A stretch of DNA of 64,000 nucleotides from Marinomonas profundi (GTDB lineage: Bacteria > Pseudomonadota > Gammaproteobacteria > Pseudomonadales > Marinomonadaceae): assembly GCF_020694005.1 (NCBI RefSeq), contig NZ_CP073013.1:2304578-2368577 (forward strand), in the 5' to 3' direction. The position numbers and the translations under genes were made by a program. Shown here one piece after another: positions 56,322 to 64,000 of the stretch. Below the pieces are notes generated by a model. That model made no database searches, was not told the origin of the DNA, and saw nothing but the letters and a program-made list of their open reading frames with translations. Within the stretch, counting starts at the first letter, position 1; the number at the start of each line of letters is the position of its first letter.

Positions 56322-58888
56322 AAATGTGTTCCCTTAATGGCATCGGTCAATGACTGGGGGCCAGCGGTGTGATCAAAATATTTATCACTAATCAGCACGG
56401 TGAATTGCTCGAGTTGCGCGAGGAGGTCGGTCATCAGTTGTTCAAGTTTTACCCGTCGTTGTGTTTCGGTATCGACTTTGGCCAGCTCTTCTAAATCGGC
56501 AAGTTGTATATCGTTTAACGATTTAATAATGATTTTATGCTCAGGACTAAGGCCCGCCGTGGGCGCTTCGTTTCTGGGTAATTCTTGAATGTATTTACGC
56601 AGTTGATCTACCTGATACAGCAAAGAGCGTGGGTTGGTGCCATCAATCATTAGTAGATCTAAGCCATAGGCAACACGCGCTCGGTTGCGATAGCGGCGGC
56701 GAAAGGAGATAAGGGCTTCGACGCTTAATAACACCGACTCTAGGATCTGCTGCTGGGGCCCAGAAGATAACGGCTTGGTTAAGGCGGAACGCAGTAGTTT
56801 TGCGGTTTGTAATGCGCGTTCGGTACGGCGGCCAATTTCTTGGAAGGTCCAATCCAGCCCACGCAACATGCTTTCATGATTCAAACCAGACAGCGCCAGT
56901 AAAGAGGTAACTAGGCTATCGAGAGACTCTTCTGGTGCTGACGGCAAGCCATTGGTGTAAGCCCGATCTAGCTCATGGATATGGTCACGCAGTTCGTTGA
57001 TAATAATGCGCGTATCGGCGGAGAGCATTTCTTTGACTTGTTCACCGCAGCTTAACATGGCTTGTAGATTGGCTTTGACTGAACCGGCTCTGGTGCCGTC
57101 GGTAATGATGGCAACCAATTCGGCTTCTGGGTTGGCCAGCATGTCGTCATCGGCTTTCATAAAACCGGGCAAGCAGCCAGTTTGCGTCGAGGCCATTTCC
57201 AATAATGTCCGCAGGCTTTCTTCGGGCAGAAGGTCCACGCCGTTCATTTGCTTGAAGATAGTACGCAGCAATCGCATGCTGATTTCCGCGCGTTCGGCAT
57301 AGCGTCCCATCCAGAATAAATTCTCAATGACTCGACTCGGCAAATTGGCTTGCAGGGCTTCATCGTGCAACAGCGCCTGTTCGATAAACGTCGTGTGTTC
57401 TTCAGGTTCTGCCGCGAGCACCCAAGTGTCTTTGCTTTTTGAGTTGGAAATATTCGAGACGATGGTTTCCTGGGCGGACTCGCCCGTGCGAGACAACCCG
57501 CCGGGCATGACGGTGTAACCGGTTGGGTTCGACACGGTGAATGCGCGCAAAATGCTGGGTCTGGCCTGCATTTTGCCTTCTAACCAAATCGGTGACATGG
57601 AGCCTGGCACATAACTTTGTGCGGCATACAGGTGCGGTTGTTTTTTGATTTTTTCGAGGGTGCTGAGCTTTTGTTTTTCTGTCAGCGTATGGCCATAAAT
57701 GCTGTTGTGATGGCGAATCGCAGGCTTGATGATCAGATTGTTAAGATTCGCCAAGACGTACTGCAGATCATCGCTGTCGCCACACCACCAGGTTGCGACG
57801 GAAGGAAGGGCGAGTTGTTCGCCCATTAAAAATTCGCTGACGGCGGGTAGAAACTTGATTAGCGCGGGCGTTTCTAGAATGCCGCTGCCTAAGGGGTTGG
57901 CTAATACCACGTTGCCCGCTCGTACCACTTCTAATAATCCTGGCACCCCAAGAAACGAATCGGCTCTCAGTTCCGCTTGATCGCAGTAGGCGTCATCGAC
58001 GCGACGTAAGATGACATCAACACGGGCTAGGCCGTTGAGGGATTTCATCCACACTGCGCCATTGCGAACGGTTAAATCGCTGCCTTGTACCAGTGAAAAA
58101 CCTAGATAATTGGCCAGATAGGCTTGTTCAAAATAGGTGCTGCTTAACGCGCCAGGGCTCAGTACGACGATGCGCGGGGTGTCTGTCCATTGGCTGGCTA
58201 ACGACGACAGCATGTTTTTAAACGACAAGAAAAAGCCAGCGAGCCTGCGTACCTGGCTATCACGGAAACTGTTTGGAATAACCCGTGACACCACGGTGCG
58301 GTTTTCCAGTGCATAGCCTGCACCATTGGGCGCTTGGGTTCTATCGCCAATCACTTGAAAGTGACCGCTAGGGTCCCGTACCAGATCGACCGCATGGAAC
58401 AATAATTGATGGGCGCCAGGCACGGTAACGCCGTGGCATTGGCGTAGAAAACCTGGGTGACTAAAGATGATTTCAGCAGGAATAATGCCGTTTTTAAGCA
58501 GCTCTTGTGGGCCATAAAGATCTTTTAGCATGAGATCAAGCAAGGTCGAACGTTGGGCTAGACCTTGTTCGATAACCTGCCATTCGTCAGTCTGAATAAT
58601 ATTAGGAATAAGGTCCAGCGACCAGACACTGGGCGTGAGTGGGTCGCTGGTTAAATTATAGGTCGCGCCGTCTTCACGTAGGATGCGCTGGGCACGGCGT
58701 TGCCGGTCGAGCATTTCCTCATTGGTTAGACTGCCCATGCTGCGCATAATCGATTCCCAGTGGGCGCGCGGTTGGCGATCTTCCGTGAAGGCCTCATCAT
58801 AAGCATTTATCGGTGTATTGTAGGCGGCAGATAACGTCGGTTTTTCATCGATTACCGACGTTAAAAAAGTACCTGTTTGAAGTTGCAT
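56318..58888 (-). CDS. circularly permuted ATP-grasp protein fused to alpha-E domain
   Basis: 856 residues. The N-terminal part (about 60-500) is a circularly permuted ATP-grasp peptide ligase: PGFLRQCHGV, DRTQAPNGAGYALENR, VVLSPGALSSTYFEQAYLAN, SFLGVPGLLEVVRAGNVVLA and LIIKPAI carry the signature. From about residue 517 (RVIENLFWMGRYAERAE) it becomes an alpha-E domain (DUF403), all helical, to about 830. The two domains are separate proteins elsewhere in this same operon (62288 and 63238). It probably ligates amino acids or peptides using ATP. It lies 28 bases after the stop of the gene upstream. Confidence 0.92.
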   Translation of the reverse strand: MQLQTGTFLTSVIDEKPTLSAAYNTPINAYDEAFTEDRQPRAHWESIMRSMGSLTNEEMLDRQRRAQRILREDGATYNLTSDPLTPSVWSLDLIPNIIQTDEWQVIEQGLAQRSTLLDLMLKDLYGPQELLKNGIIPAEIIFSHPGFLRQCHGVTVPGAHQLLFHAVDLVRDPSGHFQVIGDRTQAPNGAGYALENRTVVSRVIPNSFRDSQVRRLAGFFLSFKNMLSSLASQWTDTPRIVVLSPGALSSTYFEQAYLANYLGFSLVQGSDLTVRNGAVWMKSLNGLARVDVILRRVDDAYCDQAELRADSFLGVPGLLEVVRAGNVVLANPLGSGILETPALIKFLPAVSEFLMGEQLALPSVATWWCGDSDDLQYVLANLNNLIIKPAIRHHNSIYGHTLTEKQKLSTLEKIKKQPHLYAAQSYVPGSMSPIWLEGKMQARPSILRAFTVSNPTGYTVMPGGLSRTGESAQETIVSNISNSKSKDTWVLAAEPEEHTTFIEQALLHDEALQANLPSRVIENLFWMGRYAERAEISMRLLRTIFKQMNGVDLLPEESLRTLLEMASTQTGCLPGFMKADDDMLANPEAELVAIITDGTRAGSVKANLQAMLSCGEQVKEMLSADTRIIINELRDHIHELDRAYTNGLPSAPEESLDSLVTSLLALSGLNHESMLRGLDWTFQEIGRRTERALQTAKLLRSALTKPLSSGPQQQILESVLLSVEALISFRRRYRNRARVAYGLDLLMIDGTNPRSLLYQVDQLRKYIQELPRNEAPTAGLSPEHKIIIKSLNDIQLADLEELAKVDTETQRRVKLEQLMTDLLAQLEQFTVLISDKYFDHTAGPQSLTDAIKGTHL

Positions 58889-58916
58889 AATGTGCCTGAG
58901 CCTAAAAAATTAATTA

Positions 58917-61900
58917 TTAGAGAACATTATACTGCTTCCTTAGATCTAATGTATGAGGATATTCATTCATGGGTTCTTCCGCCGGTGGCGACATGGTACG
59001 TGGCTCGTTGCCATTCGGATAAAAAGAACGCAATGCATCGAAAGCCGACGCTGGTGACAGCGTACCTTGAGTGAAACCATGATCCCAAAAACGGTTCACG
59101 CGCCGCGCTTCCGCTTCGTTGCTGTTGACCGGTACATTGTCATAGGTGCGCCCGCCAGGGTGAGACACATGATAAGTACAACCGCCGACGGATAAGCCGT
59201 TCCAGGTATCAATTAAATCAAATACCAACGGCGCATCAATGCCCAATGTTGGGTGCAACGCAGACGGTGGCGCCCAAGCCTTGTAACGCACGGCTCCAAC
59301 GTACTCGCCTTTGCGGCCGGTGGCACGGATAGGCACTCGACGACCATTACAGCTCAACACATAGCGGCCGTCTGTTACCCCAGACAATTTTACTTGCAAA
59401 CGTTCAACGGAAGAGTCCACATAGCGAGCAGTGCCCGAGCCAGTAATTTCTTCTCCTAGCACGTGCCAAGGCTCAATCGCCCAACGCAGTTCAATTTCCA
59501 TGTCGTCGATTTTTTGACGGCCATAATGCGGGAAACGGAACTCTTCAAATGGCGCCAGCCATTCCAGTTTGAAGGGGAAACCATGGCGTTGCAGATCTTC
59601 GACCACTTCTTTGACATCTTGCCAAACAAAATGTGGCAGCATGAATTTGTCGTGCAGACTGGTGCCCCAACGCACCAAAGGTTTTTTGTAGGGTTCTTTC
59701 CAGAAACGTGCGACTAAGCAGCGCAACAACAGCATTTGTACCAGAGACATGTGCGGGTGTGGCGGCATTTCAAAGCCACGGAATTCTAATAAGCCCTGAC
59801 GACCACTGGCGCTGCCAGCGGCGTAAAGCTTATCGATACAGAATTCAGAGCGATGGGTGTTGCCGGTAATGTCGACCAGCAAGTTGCGCATTAAACGATC
59901 GACGAGCCAAGGCTCATCGACGAGACCGTCGGGCATGTTTTGGAAGGCAATTTCCATTTCATACAAGGCTTCATCGCGGCCTTCATCTGGACGTGGTGCT
60001 TGGCTGGTTGGGCCAATAAACATACCCGAAAAAAGATACGATAAACCGGGATGATGTTGCCAAAACGTGACCAAGCTTTGTAGCAATTCAGGGCGACGTA
60101 ACAGCGGGCTGTCGGCCGGTGTGCGTCCCCCCAGTGTGACGTGATTCCCCCCACCGGTGCCAGTGTGGCGACCATCCAGCATGAATTTTTCGGCGCCAAG
60201 GCGAGACAAGTAGGCTTGGTGGTATAGCGTTTCAGTATTGTGAACCAACTCTTTCCAGCTCGCTGCCGGGTGAATATTTACCTCGATCACCCCTGGGTCT
60301 GGCGTAATCAGGAACTTTTGTAGGCGAGGGTCTTTGGGTGGTTCATAGCCTTCGATTACAATCGGTAGATCGAGTTTTTTCGCCACCGTTTCAAGGTGTC
60401 CTAGTACGTCTACAAAGTGCTCAAGATGCGTCATCGGCGGCATGAAAACATGCAAACGGCCATCGCGTGGTTCGATACACAGCGTGGTGCGAATGACATT
60501 TCTCAGCGTCTTTTCAGGTAAGGTCTTTTCAGCGTTAGGCGCGGTAGGCGCTGGTTTTTTGGCGAAATGCTGTTTGGCGACGCTGTCTAATACCGCGTGG
60601 TCTTTTTTGTTTGCCAAAGGCTGACGAGGGTCGAACGGGTCACGTTCAGGGATACGGTCTTCTTCGGCTTGGGCTGGCAAAGCATTTAGCGGCAAACGAT
60701 AGCCCATTGGGCTGTCGCCGGGAATCAAGGTGATCACGTCGCTGCGCATGGGCCAAAGGGAGCTGTTCCAACGTTTGTTAATATCATCAAATTCCAATGG
60801 TAAGACAAACCCCGTTGTTGTACTTAAACCACGACTAAGCAGCTTGGCAAGTCGACGGCGCTCTAAGTCGTCTTTTAAATCGGCTTTGGTGGGGTCGGCA
60901 TCCACTGGCAGCGATTGCTCCATCCACAAGTAATACAGGGTGTCTTCATAGCTGCTTTGTAGATAGTGTGTGTCCAACGCGAGTTTTTCACACAATAGTT
61001 CGCCAAAGGCTTGGGCATCTTTAATGGTGTGTTGGTAGTTTTTGTCGACGCGCGCTAAGTATTTAGGGTCATTCCATAAGGCTTCGCCATCGGTGCGCCA
61101 GAAACAGCCCAGCGCCCAACGCGGCACTTCTTCCCCCGGATACCATTTACCTTGTCCGTAATGAAGTAGACCGTTAGCGCCAAATTCTTGCTTCATTTTA
61201 ATCAATAAGTCTTTGGCAAGTTTGAGCTTTTCGGCGCCTAGTGCGCCGGTGCTCCATTGTTCTGAATCCATGTCATCGATGGAGACGAAGGTCGGTTCAC
61301 CGCCCATTGTCAGGCGAACATCGCCTTCTTCAAGCTGTTTGTCGACGGCAAAGCCAAGGGCTTTAATCGTATCCCATTCGCCTTCGGCATAGGGTTTGGT
61401 GACTCGTGGGTCTTCGTGGATGCGGGTGACGATATTGGTATAACTAAATTCGCATTCACACTCGTCGATGAAGCCGGTAATAGGCGCCGCCGAAGCGGGC
61501 TCTGGCGTACAGGCGAGCGGAATATGACCTTCGCCAGCAAACAAGCCAGACGTCGGGTCTAAGCCAACCCAGCCTGCGCCCGGTAAAAAGACTTCACACC
61601 ATGCGTGCAAGTCGGTGAAGTCTTCTTCTGGGCCGGACGGGCCATCGAGTGCTTTGACGTCTGAGGTGAGCTGAACAAGGTAGCCAGAAGCGAATCGTGC
61701 GGCTAAACCAAGACTACGCAGTATTTGCACCAGTAGCCAAGAGGTATCACGACAGGAACCTTTTTTAAGCGTTAGCGTTTCTTCACAGGTTTGAACGCCG
61801 GGTTCTAGGCGAATGCCATAACCAATATCGGCCGCTAAACGGCTGTTGATAGCAACTAGGAAGTCATTGGTTGGTGTACTTTTACGGTCAACGGTTGATA

Positions 61901-62291
61901 GCCATTTATCCAATAGCGGACAGGATTCCGTTACCTTTAGGTAAGGTTCGAGTTCTTTTTTAAGTTCTTCTTTATAGGCAAATGGAAACGCTTCTGCATA
62001 GCTTTCCACAAAGAAGTCGAATGGATTAATCACCGTCATGTCGGCGATGACTTCCACATAAAACTCTAGCTTGTTGGTTTTTTCTGGAAACACTAAGCGC
62101 GTTTGAAAGTTACCAAACGGGTCTTGCTGAACATTGACGAAGTGGGTTTCCGGCAGCACCTTGAGTGAGTAGGCGTGAATTTTCGTACGAGAATGTGCGG
62201 CAGGTTGCAGTCTTAGAACATGGGGTGCCACATTGATAAAACGGTCAAACTCGTAGGTCGTCTTGTGCTGTATTGCAACTCTAATGGTCAT
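58917..62291 (-). CDS. transglutaminase-DUF2126 protein (GS-like ligase fusion)
   Basis: 1124 residues. The N-terminal transglutaminase-like region (about 1-290) has Cys in KKGSCRDTSWLLVQILRSL (about 180), His in DLHAWCEVFLPG and Asp in VGLDPTSGLF. The rest is DUF2126 (about 310-1105), with TMGGEPTFVSIDDMDSEQW, HTGTGGGNHVTLGG, LLRCLVARFW and EFRFPHYG. Comparative work has assigned DUF2126 as a circularly permuted glutamine-synthetase-like ligase. Its start overlaps the stop of the alpha-E gene by four bases. It probably couples a peptidase-like and a ligase activity. Confidence 0.92.
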   Translation of the reverse strand: MTIRVAIQHKTTYEFDRFINVAPHVLRLQPAAHSRTKIHAYSLKVLPETHFVNVQQDPFGNFQTRLVFPEKTNKLEFYVEVIADMTVINPFDFFVESYAEAFPFAYKEELKKELEPYLKVTESCPLLDKWLSTVDRKSTPTNDFLVAINSRLAADIGYGIRLEPGVQTCEETLTLKKGSCRDTSWLLVQILRSLGLAARFASGYLVQLTSDVKALDGPSGPEEDFTDLHAWCEVFLPGAGWVGLDPTSGLFAGEGHIPLACTPEPASAAPITGFIDECECEFSYTNIVTRIHEDPRVTKPYAEGEWDTIKALGFAVDKQLEEGDVRLTMGGEPTFVSIDDMDSEQWSTGALGAEKLKLAKDLLIKMKQEFGANGLLHYGQGKWYPGEEVPRWALGCFWRTDGEALWNDPKYLARVDKNYQHTIKDAQAFGELLCEKLALDTHYLQSSYEDTLYYLWMEQSLPVDADPTKADLKDDLERRRLAKLLSRGLSTTTGFVLPLEFDDINKRWNSSLWPMRSDVITLIPGDSPMGYRLPLNALPAQAEEDRIPERDPFDPRQPLANKKDHAVLDSVAKQHFAKKPAPTAPNAEKTLPEKTLRNVIRTTLCIEPRDGRLHVFMPPMTHLEHFVDVLGHLETVAKKLDLPIVIEGYEPPKDPRLQKFLITPDPGVIEVNIHPAASWKELVHNTETLYHQAYLSRLGAEKFMLDGRHTGTGGGNHVTLGGRTPADSPLLRRPELLQSLVTFWQHHPGLSYLFSGMFIGPTSQAPRPDEGRDEALYEMEIAFQNMPDGLVDEPWLVDRLMRNLLVDITGNTHRSEFCIDKLYAAGSASGRQGLLEFRGFEMPPHPHMSLVQMLLLRCLVARFWKEPYKKPLVRWGTSLHDKFMLPHFVWQDVKEVVEDLQRHGFPFKLEWLAPFEEFRFPHYGRQKIDDMEIELRWAIEPWHVLGEEITGSGTARYVDSSVERLQVKLSGVTDGRYVLSCNGRRVPIRATGRKGEYVGAVRYKAWAPPSALHPTLGIDAPLVFDLIDTWNGLSVGGCTYHVSHPGGRTYDNVPVNSNEAEARRVNRFWDHGFTQGTLSPASAFDALRSFYPNGNEPRTMSPPAEEPMNEYPHTLDLRKQYNVL

Positions 62292-63232
62292 GCCGCGTCT
62301 CCTTGCCGAAAATGGAACCAGTTTTGGGTGATCTGGTGATTGATGTCGATGATGGCTATTTGCAGATCGTTTAAATGATTGTGAAAATCTTCGTCCAAAT
62401 CTTCTGAACTGATAAGCGGATAATCGAACTGAAGAATTTTATCGACTTTAGCGGTAATTAATCCGGCTCGTGGCAATTTTGTTGCCGCTTCGCCTATTTG
62501 CCCAAAACAATAGGCTAGGGTGCGAGGAAAGCAGGGGTCATTCATTAAAAAGGTCACGGCTTTGGCCCCATTGATGGAGGTTCGGATGGTGCGGCGATAG
62601 TCCATGTAGGCGCTTTGTGATTTTAATACTTTTGACCAGGTTACTTGACCAAGTTGAATTCTGGCTTCCGGTTCGGATTCCAACATCAGCGACACCGCCG
62701 CATCCAGAATACGTGTGCCCATGTCGGCACGCTCTAAATAACGGCCCATGATGAGGAAGTGCCAGCCACAATCTCGACTCATGGCGCCGGCAAATAGCCC
62801 GATGATTTTCTGGCAACCTTCAATAATGGTGTTCAAAAAGAGATGACGTTCTGAACGGTTAATGCCTTGCTTGATGTTTTGTTGTGCGTATAAATCCAGT
62901 TCGTTAATCAGTTCCCACGTTTCCTTTGGCACCACATCTCGGGTGGTACGAATGTTTTCGCGGACCATTTTCAAGGACGATAACATAGAGCTGGAGTTGG
63001 TGTCGTCGGCTAACAGAAATTTGACCACATTGCGTTCGTCTTTGACTTTATAGCGTTGTTCAAACCCTTCTTCGCCACTTAATATTTCGATGAGGTTGTA
63101 CCAAGACACTTTAATGTCTTTGGGAAGGTCGAACAGTAAATCGTCATACACACTGACCAAACGGGCGGTGTTTTCAACGCGCTCCAAATACCGGGCGCTC
63201 CAATATAAGCGTTCTGCGACTCTAGATAACAT
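62288..63232 (-). CDS. alpha-E domain protein (DUF403)
   Basis: 314 residues, all helical. The family start LSRVAERLYWSARYLERVEN is at the very N-terminus, with SRDCGWHFLIMGRYLERADM in the middle (about 161-180). It has no catalytic residues that I can identify and is thought to be a partner of the permuted ATP-grasp ligases. Its start lies 5 bases after the stop of the ligase gene, and it overlaps the next gene by four bases. Confidence 0.93.
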   Translation of the reverse strand: MLSRVAERLYWSARYLERVENTARLVSVYDDLLFDLPKDIKVSWYNLIEILSGEEGFEQRYKVKDERNVVKFLLADDTNSSSMLSSLKMVRENIRTTRDVVPKETWELINELDLYAQQNIKQGINRSERHLFLNTIIEGCQKIIGLFAGAMSRDCGWHFLIMGRYLERADMGTRILDAAVSLMLESEPEARIQLGQVTWSKVLKSQSAYMDYRRTIRTSINGAKAVTFLMNDPCFPRTLAYCFGQIGEAATKLPRAGLITAKVDKILQFDYPLISSEDLDEDFHNHLNDLQIAIIDINHQITQNWFHFRQGDAA

Positions 63233-63237
63233 AATGA

Positions 63238-64000
63238 CTACCCCTTTGTTTCAACAATCCAAGTGTCTTTACTGCCACCACCTTGTGATGAATTAACCAC
63301 CAGTGAGCCTTTTTTCATGGCCACGCGAGTGAGGCCGCCAGTGGTGACGTAGGTCTCCTTGGCTTGCAAGATAAAAGGACGAAGGTCTAAATGGCGAGGT
63401 TCTAAGACACCTTTGGCAATAAGCGTGGGTGCGGTGGATAACTTTAAGGTTGGTTGCGCAATGTAGTTGCGAGGGTTTTTGGTAATAAGCTCGGCAAACA
63501 GTGCTTGTTCTTTTTTGGTTGAATGGGGCCCCACTAACATGCCATAACCGCCGGATTCGTTGGCGGGTTTGACGACCAATTTATCGAGATTTTCTAATAC
63601 GTAGGCGCGTTGTTCTGGGTCGTCGCACAAGAAGGTTTTGACGTTGTTCAGAATCGGCTCTTCGTTCAAGTAGTAACGAATAATAGCCGGAACATACGCG
63701 TACACTACTTTGTCATCGGCGACGCCAGCACCCGGCGCGTTTGCTAAGGCGACATTGCCTTTTCGCCATGCGCGCATGAGTCCAGCCACGCCCAACACAG
63801 ATTCAGGGTCGAATGCTTCGGGATCAATAAATAAATCATCAATACGCCGATAAATAACATCGACGCGCTCTGAACCGTCGATGGTTTTCATGTAAACGCA
63901 GTCGTCATCGCCGACAAATAAGTCGCTGCCTTCGACCAACTCGGCGCCCATTTGTTGTGCCAAGAAGGCGTGTTCAAAATACGCCGAGTTATAAATGCCA
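63238..64000 (-). CDS. circularly permuted ATP-grasp protein (5' end outside window)
   Basis: About 254 C-terminal residues are visible; the frame is open to the right edge ([18 protein letters not shown] leads in). Family blocks include [70 protein letters not shown] and [13 protein letters not shown]. This is the stand-alone DUF404/DUF407 ligase matching the N-terminal part of the fused protein at 56318. It is the first visible gene of the leftward operon; more genes may lie beyond 64000. Confidence 0.93.
   Translation of the reverse strand, partial: GIYNSAYFEHAFLAQQMGAELVEGSDLFVGDDDCVYMKTIDGSERVDVIYRRIDDLFIDPEAFDPESVLGVAGLMRAWRKGNVALANAPGAGVADDKVVYAYVPAIIRYYLNEEPILNNVKTFLCDDPEQRAYVLENLDKLVVKPANESGGYGMLVGPHSTKKEQALFAELITKNPRNYIAQPTLKLSTAPTLIAKGVLEPRHLDLRPFILQAKETYVTTGGLTRVAMKKGSLVVNSSQGGGSKDTWIVETKG

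Overview
The window looks like chromosomal DNA of a marine gammaproteobacterium of the Oceanospirillales, most like Marinomonas. That placement rests on the 16S sequence, the EF-P/EpmB pair, ArgP/ArgO, GalU and the general gene style. It is an inference from sequence feel, not from a database search. Coding is dense and balanced on both strands. I see no prophage, CRISPR array or plasmid replication gene.

Layout. 1-4500: a partial DUF484 gene overlapping a YigB-type HAD phosphatase, thioredoxin, a M23 murein endopeptidase and tyrosyl-tRNA synthetase. 4550-10420: a complete ribosomal RNA operon (promoter, 16S, tRNA-Ile, tRNA-Ala, 23S, 5S, terminator) with boxA sites and RNase III processing stems. 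10420-12360: a gene-free, repeat-rich stretch ending in an IS3-family element. 12378-25300: small membrane proteins, an RNase J-like nuclease, EpmB and EF-P, a Cache-GGDEF protein, a Kef-type antiporter with a tandem universal stress protein, DoxX, an SDR enzyme, and a pirin/LysR pair. 25400-35400: an AEC transporter, a galactofuranose-type ABC transporter (YtfQRT-YjfF), GalU, ArgP/ArgO and an MFS transporter. 35900-39740: a glutamine-synthetase-like ligase, a GNAT protein, a 2OG-Fe(II) oxygenase and a LysR regulator. 39760-41480: a 234-bp tandem duplication carrying MITE-like palindromes, followed by a second identical copy of the IS3 element. 41600-55300: a GNAT protein, a chemoreceptor, a small catabolic locus (amidohydrolase, MatC-like carrier, GntR), a cupin, a GlxA-type AraC regulator with an isochorismatase-family hydrolase, a CAU-anticodon tRNA, an HD-GYP protein, a cystine symporter and RhlE.

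The most interesting part is the right end, 55440 to beyond 64000. It is a tightly packed leftward operon of five genes: a circularly permuted ATP-grasp protein, an alpha-E protein, a 1124-residue transglutaminase-DUF2126 protein, a second ATP-grasp fused to a second alpha-E domain, and a second transglutaminase. These families make up the predicted bacterial peptide-synthesis or peptide-tagging system described by comparative genomics, which is often linked to the Anbu NTN-hydrolase peptidase. As far as I know its product is still unestablished. Here the ligase/alpha-E/transglutaminase set is present twice in one operon, once split and once fused. No Anbu gene lies in the window.

Two identical IS copies in direct orientation bracket about 28 kb. 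One has a clean 3-bp target duplication and the other does not, which points to past recombination or deletion at the rRNA-proximal copy.
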